The position numbers were made by a program, and so were the translations under genes. A stretch of 36,930 nucleotides of DNA from Circinella umbellata (Eukaryota > Mucoromycota > Mucoromycetes > Mucorales > Lichtheimiaceae), in the NCBI GenBank assembly GCA_025093555.1, contig JAIWNF010000135.1, positions 1 through 36,930 of the forward strand, written 5' to 3'. Below, in pieces: positions 1-10,540 of the stretch. Position 1 is the first letter of the stretch; each line of letters begins with the position of its first letter. The notes under the pieces were generated by a model. The model did no database searches and had not been told where the DNA came from. It saw only the letters and a program-made list of their open reading frames with translations.

Positions 1-122
1 GTGGTAGAAATTAACCAAGGATTTAATGTGGATCATGGCTATACGCGATACGAGTTGTGGAAGTTGTACCGTCAGCATTTTTTACAGCTGATTGAATTCC
101 TTTTTCGGAAAGCTTTTTTACA
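1..122 (+). CDS. Open frame at window edge, unknown protein fragment
   Basis: Frame 1 is open from the first base to the left end of the Tc1-like transposon. It encodes about 40 residues of ordinary composition (for example DHGYTRYELWKLYRQHF) and continues only a few codons into the transposon before a stop. It could be the tail of a gene disrupted by the insertion, or chance. I do not recognise the sequence, and the DNA beyond the other transposon end (from 2178) is pyrimidine-rich and not obviously coding, so an interrupted exon cannot be confirmed. Confidence 0.25.
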
Positions 123-124
123 TA

Positions 125-346
125 CAGTGTTTTGCGTTTAAAAATATAAAAATTGGGGGGTTGAAATACAATTTTTGGTTCGGCCAATGAAATTTTTCTT
201 GCATCAGTGAATTTTTTCTGGCATCAGTGAAATTTTTAGACTATCAGTATAATTTTTGGGGGATAAGTATAATTTTTCACTATCCAATATAATAATCAAG
301 AATTCATTACAAAAAAAAAAAAAAAAAAACAAAGACAAAATGAAAA
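125..346. repeat. Left terminal inverted repeat with 20-bp iterons
   Basis: This is the left inverted repeat of the Tc1-like element, starting CAGTGTTTTGCG. Positions about 187-290 contain four or five head-to-tail units of about 20 bp with the core ATCAGTGAAATTTTT or AAGTATAATTTTT. A 19-base A run (311-329) ends the repeat close to the transposase stop codon. Regularly spaced subterminal motifs are typical of transposase binding sites; that role is inferred. Confidence 0.85.
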
Positions 347-386
347 CACCTTGGTATAAACTATCAATATTTATTATATAAAACAT

Positions 387-1706
387 CTATATCCTTTCCA
401 TATTAATACACTTATTGAAGTATCTGTAAGAATGGCGTATATAGCCTTTACAGTTTTTAGTAGTTACGATTTTCGCTGCTTCTTCAATACGAGTAGCCAA
501 TATCTCGTTTTTTTCAAGTGGGGTCTTGCGTACTTCTCTTTTTATTTGTGCCCAGCACTCTTCAATGGGATTTAAGAACGGAGAATATGGTGGTAAGAAA
601 AGAGGTGTATGGCCATGATCACGGACTGCTTGAAGGACTTCGGCAGTTTTATGAATGCCAGCATTATCCATAACAATGTACATGTTGTTCAAACCTACTT
701 TTTTCAACACAGACGACATCTCGCGTACAAACAACAAAAAATGACTCGAAGAAGTGCCATGCGGAAGACCTGACCTTTTGCTAACAGTTTTACGTTTTTT
801 TGATCCACTGGATTTAGGCACTTGTTGTGAAAGTGCAATTAGGCCGTAATAAGACATACAGCCAAGTACACTTAGGTTAACACCTTGTTGTGTTGGAACT
901 TCGACGTCGGCGGGCTCTCCTTTTTTTGACCATGCAACAGGACGTACCATATTCTTCTTGAATCCGCTTTCATCAACAAAAACACATTTCTTCTTGAAAT
1001 CTATCTCATTATCAATGATATACTCAACGAACTGGCGACGTGCTTCAATAGTATCTTCAGAATTCCGCTCAGCTACCTTTGGTTGAGTTCGAGTAAGACT
1101 AAATGAAAGCTTTTCAGTTACATGACGATAAACAGTGGACTGATTGATTGTTAGACCCTCAAATGCTTTACAAAGTTCGTGAGTTGCATCCTTAATAATG
1201 CAAGTAGGATGCTCATCGACATAGCTTTCTAAAAATTGAGAATGTTCATCAGTAAGTTTGATATTATTTTGCTTCGGCTTGAGTTCCGAAGCAGGCACAT
1301 AACCAGGTAGCGTACAACCACCATTGTCTTTCCATTGCCTATTAAACTTATATGCTGCAGAAGGCTCAATACCGGCTTCCTTAGCTGCCTCTTTCAGTTT
1401 CCAATTCTTGTTTTGAATGAGACTAACGAATTGTGCGACTTGAGCTGGTTTATACTTCGTTGGTGTCCACACAAGATCTGGATTAGAAACCAAACCAAGT
1501 TCCGATTCTTCCATAGAAATGTCATGAATTGTAATGGAAGAATCGTCATCATCGTCTGATGACAAGCAGTCGTCCGAGAGATGTTCTAACTTGTGTATGG
1601 TTTTAATGGTAACAGTTTTTTGAGGTTCATCTTCTGTCTCGCTGTCAGGCCCATCACGAACATAATCCCCGGATGACTGATAATGATAAAATGTAACTGT
1701 TTGCAT
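387..1706 (-). CDS. Tc1/mariner-like transposase (DD34E), full length
   Basis: A 439-residue transposase predicted to cut and paste the surrounding element. The N-terminus is acidic (a DDDDDSS run near residue 55). A helix-turn-helix region follows around residues 95-125 (LKEAAKEAGIEPSAAYKFN), then a second DNA-binding-like segment. The catalytic core shows VFVDESGF (first Asp), VMDNAGIHKT (second Asp) and PPYSPFLNPIEECW (Glu). Exactly 34 residues separate the second Asp from the Glu, giving DD34E. All three catalytic residues are present and the frame is unbroken. The ATG at 1706 is the first in frame, shortly inside the right inverted repeat. No intron is needed. It differs strongly from the Tc1 transposase at 32 kb, so it belongs to another subfamily. 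Confidence 0.92.
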   Translation of the reverse strand: MQTVTFYHYQSSGDYVRDGPDSETEDEPQKTVTIKTIHKLEHLSDDCLSSDDDDDSSITIHDISMEESELGLVSNPDLVWTPTKYKPAQVAQFVSLIQNKNWKLKEAAKEAGIEPSAAYKFNRQWKDNGGCTLPGYVPASELKPKQNNIKLTDEHSQFLESYVDEHPTCIIKDATHELCKAFEGLTINQSTVYRHVTEKLSFSLTRTQPKVAERNSEDTIEARRQFVEYIIDNEIDFKKKCVFVDESGFKKNMVRPVAWSKKGEPADVEVPTQQGVNLSVLGCMSYYGLIALSQQVPKSSGSKKRKTVSKRSGLPHGTSSSHFLLFVREMSSVLKKVGLNNMYIVMDNAGIHKTAEVLQAVRDHGHTPLFLPPYSPFLNPIEECWAQIKREVRKTPLEKNEILATRIEEAAKIVTTKNCKGYIRHSYRYFNKCINMERI

Positions 1707-1929
1707 GATCGTGTAAAGGTGTTTTTACCAAGAAATAAAAGGTTGTATGAAGTACAAAAAAAAAAGTGCGCCAGGGCAAAACTCCACTTTGAGCTACTCA
1801 TAAAACCAATCAAACTTGTCTGCCCCTTTTGAGTTACAAAAGTTTTAAGCACATATAATAGAAATAAATCGCAGTAGAAAGTTAGCAAAGATATAAATAG
1901 GTACAATGACGATGTATTAAGTAATGCTG

Positions 1930-1957
1930 ATTATTATTATTATTATTATTATTATTT
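1930..1957. repeat. ATT/TTA trinucleotide microsatellite
   Basis: About nine tandem ATT units lie between the transposase start and the right inverted repeat of the Tc1-like element. Simple sequence with no evident function. Confidence 0.8.
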
Positions 1958-2175
1958 TCATTTTGTCTTTGTTTTTTTTTTTTTTTTTTGTAATGAATTC
2001 TTGATTATTATATTGGATAGTGAAAAATTATACTTATCCCCCAAAAATTATACTGATAGTCTAAAAATTTCACTGATGCCAGAAAAAATTCACTGATGCA
2101 AGAAAAATTTCATTGGCCGAACCAAAAATTATATTTGACCCTCCCAATTTTTATATTTTTAAATGCAAAACACTG
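1955..2175. repeat. Right terminal inverted repeat
   Basis: Reverse complement of 125-346, ending GCAAAACACTG followed by TA. It contains the same 20-bp iterons in inverted order and a T run of about 18 bases. Compared with the left copy, the inner segment is identical by eye, with a handful of substitutions near the tip. Confidence 0.85.
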
Positions 2176-2177
2176 TA

Positions 2178-2335
2178 TAACTTTTTTTTTCCTACTATAA
2201 CTTTCCCACTATAATTTTTTCTCAACTATAACTTTCTTTTCTCTGTAACTTCTTTTTTCCCATTATAACTTTTTATTACTACAATTCTTTTTTTATTATA
2301 ACTTATTTATTTCCTATTATGTTTTTCAAACCATA
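2178..2335. repeat. Degenerate pyrimidine-rich iterated motif (TATAACTTT)
   Basis: Directly outside the transposon's TA duplication are about eight units of the form (C)TATAACTTT plus a pyrimidine spacer, repeating every 14-21 bp. The core resembles the TATAATTTTT core of the iterons inside the adjacent transposon. It may be the worn end of an older related element into which the present copy jumped; this is inference. No coding sequence is seen. Confidence 0.55.
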
Positions 2336-2499
2336 ATAATAAAATCATCTAAAACAATGCAACTCTGTTACCAATGTTTTACTTTTCTTAAACGATCTCA
2401 AACGACTACCATACACAATCTTGTAAAACACCTTCTCTCATGAAAAAATACTGTGACATCTACTAGCCTAGATTTTCATCTAATTGATTCTTTTGCATT

Positions 2500-2615
2500 A
2501 CGGATTACGGATTCAATCCGGATTTTTACAAAACGGATTCGGATTGCAATTCTCGAATCCGTAGACAATCCGGATTTCCAAAAATCCGATCCGGATCGGT
2601 CTATTAAGAACCTTA
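2500..2615. repeat. GGATT/AATCC-rich palindromic segment, possible transposon end
   Basis: This short segment is packed with interleaved GGAT and ATCC motifs in both orientations (ATTACGGATTACGGATTC, AATCCGGATTT, CCGATCCGGATCGG) and ends in AAGAACCTTA. The architecture resembles the right end of the hAT-like element at 19.1 kb, where GATCC motifs precede GAAGAACGCTA. It may be a solo end of a related hAT element. I could not find a partner end or target duplication. The flanks (2336-2499 and 2616-3250) are AT-rich with no recognised gene. Confidence 0.35.
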
Positions 2616-3255
2616 GCACTAAGAAATAATATAAAAAAAGAATATATACATTTAGTTTGATAAAAAAACACTAGATTGAGCAAGTGTCCAAATTCAAAAA
2701 TAATAATAGTACTTTTTTACCACTCCACAAATAAGCCAACAGTGTCATATAGTATAGAACGAAGAGCAATAGTTCTTGTATTATGCCATACTGGTTAAGT
2801 CATTTATCCTAGAAATGAGATGTATAAATGTGTAAGAAAATAAAAAGTAAATGAAGTATGAGAACGAGAAAGTGAAAGAAAAGAAAAAAAAAAGGGATTT
2901 TTTTCAAACTGAAAAAGAAAGAAAAAAAAGGCAATGTTTTTGATCAATTACCATTTTCAGATTTGAAGCAACAACGGTCCAAATTTGTATTATTATTGAC
3001 CTCTCAAGTCTCAAAATAATAATATTTTTTAGGTAAAACCAGTATAATGCAAAAGTATAAATATAGGCGGGAAGGCAACAATATATTCCAATAATAACTT
3101 CACTCTTCTTTAACATCAATCCTTTTCGATATACTTTTTTCTTACCTTGAATCTAACGTATGTAGTAACTTGATATATTACTTTTAGTAAAACACTTCTT
3201 TTTTGACTGTTATAATTATTAATATTAAATATTAACAAGTTATTTTTCTTTGAAG

Positions 3256-4125
3256 ATGGATAATAATAACACTAATAACACCGATTTTGTCGAGGGCGAT
3301 CCTATGCCATATTCCCGTTTGAACGTACTTGGTGTAATTTAAGTTTACCATATCTAATCAGATGTTTCTTTGTTACTTTTTTTACTACTAATCCTGTTCA
3401 ATATTTATAGCAATATATCCGTGATATATATTTTGAAATCACCAATGAAGGCAAGCTCTAGTACGACTTCACGTTGCTAGCACAGCAAGGTGTGGATAAG
3501 GTGATTCTGCACCAGATGCGCCTTGCCTTGTTAGGTTATAGGGAAGAGTTTCTGGAAGTCCCTAACTTTGCACAGAGATTGAGGAGAATGTGCACAGATC
3601 ACTTCCAAAAAAAGCAGGCGATTTTTCGTCATGATCCAGCAAGTACAAGTGACCATTAACTGCCGCCATCGCCGCCAAAGTCACAAGGAAAAAGTTAGTA
3701 TCATAATAACTGGATAATATCTTTTTGACTGGTGAAAGTTGTATAAGTATTGTTAACCCATTAAATAGAAACTTGCCCATCGACGAAGAATGCTGCCTCA
3801 GCACAGAACGTCATTAGAAGAAGCATTTCTGGTAGTTGGTATGAATGTATTGTTTAGCAATAAGTATATGTCTGATGAGGAATCAGATGATGAAGATTCA
3901 TTAACACGTCCGATTTCCGTGCTACGTCCAAGTTATCGATCTGACATTGTAAGTTACTATGTAGAGATTCTACTGTTGATTATATATTTGGAAAGCAGCA
4001 TGTTGACAGTATATTGATAGGCAAATCGGTTCTTGGAAAAATTGGATCAGCTGCACGTTGCAAGTATTCATGTTAGACGGCACCAAGGTAACAAGATGCC
4101 TTGGTCTGTCATCTCAGTAGAATGA
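3256..4125 (+). pseudogene. Damaged multi-exon gene, unknown function
   Basis: A spliced reading is visible. Exon 1 (3256-3333) starts with an Asn-rich N-terminus. A 77-bp intron (3334-3410) has a branch-like CTAAT and TATAG. Exon 2 starts at 3411 and runs to about 3693. An intron follows at about 3694-3768, then an exon from 3769 to 3948, a consensus GTAAGT intron (3949-4020), and a final exon 4021-4125 ending TGA. Lesions are an in-frame TAG at 3459-3461 and a required frame change near 3630-3650. The C-terminal part has a basic stretch (KLAHRRRMLPQHR), an acidic patch (SDEESDDED) and a leucine-rich helix-like tail. No known domain is evident. From memory it resembles uncharacterised proteins found near transposons in Mucoromycota; that is a weak inference. 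Downstream AATAAA-like sites occur near 4160 and 4207. Confidence 0.5.
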
Positions 4126-4349
4126 TCAGTTCTAGAGGAATTGCCGCGTTGGATGAAATAATAAATTAAAAAAGAGGGTGGTTGGGCTTGGGCTTGGGTT
4201 TTATTTAATAAAGAAACTAATTGTCATGCCTGTAATATTAAAAGTATAAAGTTGAATATATGATTTTTTGTATTAATAGATAAAAACAAAAAAGAAGTAG
4301 AAGTAAAATAAAATAAATGGTATTGGTGTCATAGGGTTAGAAAAAAAAT

Positions 4350-4560
4350 AGTTAGCATATAAAAAGAGATAGTGCATATAAAAATAAGCATATAAAGGAG
4401 CATATAAAAAAGGAGCATATAAAAAATGAAGATATAAAAAAGGAGCATATAAAAGGAGCATATAAAAAAAGAGGATATAGAAAATGAGCATATAAAATAA
4501 AATAAAAAAAAGGAGCAAGTAAAAAAAAATAAAAAAAAAGGAGCAAGTAAAAAAAAAGGT
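4350..4560. repeat. A-rich minisatellite, GGAGCATATAAAA units
   Basis: About a dozen imperfect tandem units of 13-18 bp share the core GCATATAAAA, grading into GGAGCAAGTAAAAAAA at the right end. Long open frames on the minus strand across it are low-complexity artefacts rich in Phe, Leu and Tyr. Nothing else is seen between the preceding gene and the tnp2 gene that follows. Confidence 0.75.
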
Positions 4561-4742
4561 CTGCTCTTCTCTCACAATTTTTTCTTTTTCAAAGTAATAG
4601 TATCTGAAAAAAGAATAGTGAAGAGTGTGATGTGTAAGGTTAATGGATAAATAAACAGGATATTGAAAAGATAAGTATCTAAAAGTTTTTTAGGGTATAA
4701 AGATATAGAATCAAAAAAAAGTATATGTGTTTGTCTATGTGT

Positions 4743-7700
4743 TTATGCATGAATTTTTTGTTCCAGAGGAATCATGATTGTTCTCTGAATGTTTGATGCT
4801 TCATATTTTCCAATGGCTATAGGAGAATCCACATGACTTAACGGTAAAATACATTGCCAACTGAAATCTTTGTACGTGCTTTTCCAAGTCTCTACATTTC
4901 CAGCACTGAATATTTGCTGACCGTTATGCCGATCCAACTAATAAACAAATGCAAATGTGTGGCATTTATTAGCACCATTCACGCAGAAGTCGTGACAAAA
5001 ATAGTATTGTACTTGACCTGGGTATGCTGCTGGCTCATTATTGCCATGTTCAAGATATAAAGCCTGAATATATGATCTACATGTTGATTGGGAAGCTGCA
5101 CTGCGGTATTTATAACCGTGAATCTTGACATCCCTGAATATATGTACATATGGCAGTACTGGATTTGGACTCATTAGTGATGGCCGCAAATAATGGTCAA
5201 TGTTTTGGTCACTATATGCTACTTTATAAAATTCTATTAAGGCATTATATACTGCACTAGTAAGTTTGATGGTTGGAGGAGTCTTGAAGTCTGGAATGGT
5301 ATTCGGAGGGAGAGAGTCAAAACCTGTTGCATGGCTAACTGACACAGAATTATGAATATACTCACTGGTGTCATAGCTTTTTATAGCATTCAAACGTGTT
5401 GCTGCCACTGTTGTTGAGATATTATTTGCTGAACTAAGGAAAAAATATTTTTGTTCGTCATTGATATGAGGTGCAATAAAAGTGGTAATGTAGTCAGAGG
5501 CACCAGTTTGTTCAAGAAAGCATTTTGTAAACATCCTCTCAAACGCCCCCTTCCTGTTAGTAGAGATACTTCCCAGGATACCATTATACCATTCGAATCC
5601 AAATAGCCATGTTGAATAAACACCTCCATAATCAAGAATACACTCTCTTATGTGGCAATGAGCATGTATATTTGGCGTGATCTTGGTAGAGCTATATATG
5701 GTCTCATATTCCTTGCAAAAATCAACTAGGTATAAATGAGCATTATGAACTTCATCAAATGTCATTGATGGCTTGAGTAAAATACAGCATGCCTCAACTA
5801 ACTTCATCCAATGTTGAAATTTTCTAGCAGTTAGATGATTTTGTAAAAGAAAAGGTGAATAGATCAAGACCCGGCTCTTCCATTTGGCAGCTTTCAATCC
5901 AGAAAGACCAGCAACTATACGATCTGAAGGGATCACATCGAAGTCAATTGGTAACACAAGCCCTTTAGCTGATTGCTTCATCAGGCGCAAATCTTCCCTC
6001 ATCAAATCACCATCATCGATCCAATTATTAAACATCTTTTTTGGAGTACCAAGAAGCAGATTATGCATGACATCAATGATCGTAAAGCGAACTGCATTAA
6101 AATATGGAAGATGATGTAATTCAGACCAATATGTACCATAGTTACGCTCTATTTCAATAAGATCTTTTCTTGTTGTTGCTGTCATCTATTCTGCTGCATG
6201 TGTAGCAACGTCATTTATGCTCTTCCAATAGTAATTCTCTATATAATAACCACCAGAAAAGTTTACCCTCTTTGTATTGTCATCAATAATAAACGTACAA
6301 TCGCACTTGTAGCATCCTCGACGACATACAGGCGATGTAAATCTGCACGTCTTTCTAGCTACAGGCATATCACAGGCGACCATCATCAGTGCAGCTCTGA
6401 CTAGGATAGGGGATCTAGTTGCAGGATTTGATACTTGGACACCTTCATTATATAGCAACATAAGCTCGTCAATAAGAGGTGCAAGATAGTTGTTTAATTT
6501 GGTGGTATGCGATGTAGAAGGCCTAGGCATTACGCCAATAAGGATAACATTCTCTTTTTTTAAGCGCTCAGATCGAGATAAATTATTGATAGTGATATAT
6601 ATAGCACTGCAAGAATAATTGCATTATGGAAGGGCTCAAACCAATCGATATTCAAGGTAAGAAGTGCAAGATGTTCATATAGTGAAATCATTCCAAACGT
6701 TACCATCATATATGTCAAATAGCATATCGGATGAAACTGAGATAAATACGAGTAGTAAAAAATAGAAAGATGGGACTAAAGTAAAATATAGTTGAGAATC
6801 TGTTTATTCCTGAAATAAAATAACTACTCTTTTATATCTTTTCTAAATTATGTAACTATCTTATTTTATCTGATCATGGCTAAACTATGTTTTATATGAA
6901 TGGATGAGAAGACCTATTATATTTGTTCTATTATGAATATTAATTCTAGATCATTCTCTGAAACCGTTTGTGACAGTTGTTACTAATCTCATTCTTTCTT
7001 TGATGTTCCTTTTTTATCTGGATTAATAATAAGAACGAATCAAAGTTAATAATAGTGTATAATTGGTTATATCTTTTATCCTTGGCGGAATGATGTTTGA
7101 CCGATTATTCATAAATGGATGGAATATATGTATTATTATGGTGGTTCACCATAGAAACATCCCGATTTTTCCATTTTTCGGCAAGGTACATATAGCCACG
7201 TCGGTTGACAATGCGCTCAATACTTGCTTTCAACAAATTGTAAACAAATTCTCAAGGGATGGAAGCAGCAAAGTTGGTATTACAACAGGCACGTTTATAT
7301 TGGAGCAGATAGTGTGGAAATTGTTCAGCGGTGCAAGATGAAGGGATTGGTAATTGATGGTTATAAAGTGCATGGCATTTGGGACAAACGGTGTAGTAAG
7401 TGAGGTTATTGGTGAGTGAGTCAGAGTTGAGATGGTTTTTGATGGTGTTGGGTGTGGTAGGGAAGCGATATGTATGGTCAAAAGCAACCAATAGCATGTT
7501 GAAGAAACAGATTAATATAGAGGTTGCTTTATCAGTGATGCAGAAATAGACATGGAAAAGAATCAGGAACACTGCTATAAATAAAAAAGGTTGCTCGATA
7601 TTTGGAGCTTTGATATATGTTAACTACCATTTTTTTTGTATGTAAGTTATATTTTGTAAATGTTATGAATAATGTTATTACCAGCAACAAATTCTTCATC

Positions 7701-8172
7701 AATGTCCATATTAGTCATGCTACCATTCTGATCGGTACAATTGACATTGCTGTTTTCAAACTCGACTTCAACAGCAGGCAACATATTGTCAGCCGTGATT
7801 ATCTCGTCTTCATCTATAGAAAAAAAGGGTGGTTAGTGCATAGTGACTTTTTATAAAGCTTTCACTACTCACTCTCACTCACTCTCAAGCTTCATGTCAG
7901 CTACAGTTGTCACCGTCAGTTGGCCTAGTAGTATTTCTTGATCGATCAGCTCTCTCACCATTGCCAATCGCTATTAGAAACATAAATGTAATGAGCGATC
8001 GTAATTCAACAATTTTTTTTGGCATACTTACTTGTCTTCGTTCTTCCTTCATATGATTATTAACCGTGCGCACTTTCTGAAATGCCGCAAGTCCTTTCAA
8101 ATGTCTACAACTTGAACAAGGACATATCTTGGTGCCTTTTGGGGCTTTATGCCTAGGAGAAGTATGGGTCAT
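4743..8172 (-). pseudogene. CACTA-type tnp2 transposase gene, copy 1 (decayed)
   Basis: This gene encodes a Transposase_21 (tnp2, En/Spm-CACTA) DNA transposase and can be read through introns. Exon 1 (8032-8172, 47 codons) carries a CPCSSCRHLKG zinc motif. Exon 2 is 7883-7970, exon 3 is 7682-7813 (acidic), and exon 4 starts at 7574 with YTVCPKCHALY. Further downstream are FDIYDGNVWNDF, LNIDWFEPF, the core motif IDVMHNLLLGTPKKMF, and NIHAHCHIREC...FGFEWYNG. These correspond one-for-one with copy 2 at 14.4-20.5 kb. Lesions are in-frame stops at 7252-7254 (TGA), 6186-6188 (TAG) and 4938-4940 (TAG), frame changes near 6590 and 6680, and about 400 bp of extra sequence (6735-7150) where copy 2 is contiguous. 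The C-terminal 65 residues lie beyond the last TAG. No CACTA termini were found, so the element ends are unknown. Confidence 0.85.
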
Positions 8173-8664
8173 TTTGTAATTATTTGAGATTCGTGCTGTG
8201 GTTTAGAATGTTGAAGAGTATTATTAATCTATTTAAATTTTCTGTGTTACTTTCTAATATTAATTTACTACATCCTTTGTAACACATATTCGCTCCGTCT
8301 TCAAATTGATAATGGATAGTATGGTTTATTTTCATGCTTTATTATATTTTATTAGACATTTACAAGTGGTAATTGTAAAAATTGATATAGTTAAAAAAAA
8401 TATCAATTCATAGTTATTATCAAAGTATCCTAGATATACCACATATCCTATCTAATTATTATTTGTAATAATTATTTTTTGTTCTTATTTCAGTAAACAG
8501 TAAATAGCATGTAACACAAACTCTCTTTTTTTGGCCAAGTCAAACAAACAGATAATGGATAAGCCATCTTGAAAAGTGATATTAAAATACTGGTATAACT
8601 GATGCTTTTTATCTTTTCTATTCCTTTTTTTATTCTTATTTTTATTTTGCTATCATTATAAATT

Positions 8665-9330
8665 ATGTCGCATCACTTTAATTCTACCAACACTACTGAC
8701 CTCGAGCGTCCAGCTAAACGCCGTCATGACTGAAACTCTCCCATTAATCGAAGAAGTGCCAAGCTATTTGTAAGTGTAATACATTTTATAACTTGGATTT
8801 ATTTGTAAGTTTCTAAATATACTAACAAATACTGAGAGGCATAATCCACCTTCAATTTCTGATATGGATGACTATTTTGATTGGGTACACAAAGTCCTCA
8901 GAGCATGTTGCAGTGAGCTGTAAGTAATCTTGTTCTGATATTAGATATAAATCGATGTATGTGTACTAGCACACCAGAATCAATACTATAACTAAAATAT
9001 TAGTATCAAGCCTGTGTTGCATCAAGACTTTTATTGCTCTCGCATCTGGTGCGCTTTTGCTGGAGGCGAATATGATGACGATCCACTATTGGTCTGATAC
9101 TTGGCCAGAAGATGGTAACTATTATAAAGATATACTTGTATTAAATCACTTTTCATATCCATATTAAAAAAAATTACTACTATAATATTATGGCATACTA
9201 GGCTCAAGGCAGGACTTAATGATAATGATGATGTGTGGAGCATTACTAATGTTTCACTGGAACAGATTAAAAAAGAGGTTGCAAAGTGCGATTCCTTTAC
9301 TTTTCTCTCTATTCGTGATTTTTCCTATTA
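8665..9330 (+). pseudogene. Possible remnant of a multi-exon gene, unknown
   Basis: Short open segments are separated by intron-like sequences with GTAAGT or GTAACT donors (8770, about 8930, about 9115) and AG acceptors. Segment 1 starts ATG at 8665 (Ser/Thr/Asn-rich) and has an in-frame TGA after 22 codons. Segment 2 (from about 8837) gives 28 codons including DMDDYFDWVHKVLRACC. A third contains CSRIWCAFAGGEYDDDP. The last runs to about 9330. The splice-like punctuation and amino-acid composition suggest an eroded gene, but phases are not all consistent and no family is recognised. Confidence 0.3.
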
Positions 9331-9339
9331 AAATATTAA

Positions 9340-10540
9340 ATAAAATATTATCTTTCAATCTTTGTATGTAAAATAAGTTTTTGTTGTTCTCTTGAATAAA
9401 TTGATTAAACATTATTAGTACTTAGATTTAATTTACTTGCTTGTTCATTTGTTTCTTGAACTGGGGAAATATTGTAATGGTAGTAGTTGAAATTTTTTTT
9501 TGTAGAAGTCTAAAGAGTCTTTTTTTATTTAATCACATGTCAGAATTTGAGGAGTGTAACTAAGTTGTGATTAGGAATTAGAGGAAGAGTAAATGGGGAA
9601 AGAATAAAGTAATGCGAAGCTGTACTAATGGTAGTAGCTGAAAAATAGATCGGGTGTGTAAAAAAGAAACTCCTCTCATTTTTTTTCACTCTCAAACTAA
9701 TGGGATCCTATTGATATCCTTGTAGCATACTAAATATCAAAAAATTGCTGAAATCCAGTTGATAACCTAATAATATCTAACATATAAATAGTAGTATCAA
9801 ACTGTTGAGATCCTATTAATACCCCCTGTCATATGGCACACGTCAATCCTTCATCTCAGATAATTAAAATATAAACTATATGTAAAAAACAATAAAATAA
9901 TCTTACATCGGTTGCTTTCTAAATACACAAATAATAATTCTACCACAATAACACTTTATATACAATATACAAATATAATAATCAAACATAATTTATTTAT
10001 TCACAATCACATAATACACAATTTAACATCATATAACATTATCTACAAATACAGGAAAATACACATCTAAAACATATATATATAAAACTTACTTGTAATA
10101 GAAATAATTATCATATATCTTTTTATCTTAGTATTATTTTCATATAATAAAACACCTGAAAGATTCTCACAAGACTTATTCTGTTATCATTTTTATACTT
10201 ACCTTATTTTCCTGTTAAATTCATATCTATAAATACCACACCCCCTTTTTTTTGCAGTGTTAGTAAATGTATATCAGCGTATTACAACAACTAGCCCAAC
10301 AATACCCATAGCTTGACTGGCGAAGGCCTATACTCTTCTATTCTGGAAGGGTTATTGAGAATTGTGACAACTGAATAAACTATGTGATCCTTATTAAACT
10401 TATGGTTTATGTTAAGCTTAGTAAAATGTTATTTCTTTTAGCCAGCTATGCAAAAGTGCATACAACATGAAAAAGTGGCAACAAGAAAGACATTTGCATG
10501 AGTTAATTTTTCATATTCTATAGCTAAATCTAAAGATAAT
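9340..10540. other. AT-rich region without recognised genes
   Basis: No convincing open frame or RNA gene. One loose direct repeat is visible: AAACTAATGGGATCCTATTG (about 9694) and AAACTGTTGAGATCCTATTA (about 9798), about 105 bp apart, with a pyrimidine/AT stretch between. The rest is low-complexity AT-rich DNA. Confidence 0.6.

Larger units (their letters stand above)
125..2175 (-). mobile_element. Tc1/mariner-like DNA transposon, apparently complete
   Basis: The element is 2,051 bp, bounded by CAGTG...CACTG and flanked on both sides by the dinucleotide TA (123-124 and 2176-2177), the classic Tc1/mariner target duplication. Inverted repeats of about 220 bp (125-346 and 1955-2175) enclose one uninterrupted transposase gene on the minus strand. 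The inner part of the two repeats, about 165 bp, is identical by eye; five mismatches all fall in the outer 50 bp. An intact ORF, intact TA duplication and near-identical repeats suggest a young and possibly mobile copy. Activity is inference. Confidence 0.9.

Noticed and set aside
1335..1906. Additional open frames overlapping the Tc1-like transposase and its upstream region
   Set aside because: Out-of-frame shadows of the 439-aa transposase or read-through into the inverted repeat; no family motifs.
4273..4575. Phe/Leu/Tyr-rich membrane-like protein on the minus strand
   Set aside because: Produced by the A-rich minisatellite read in reverse; low complexity only.
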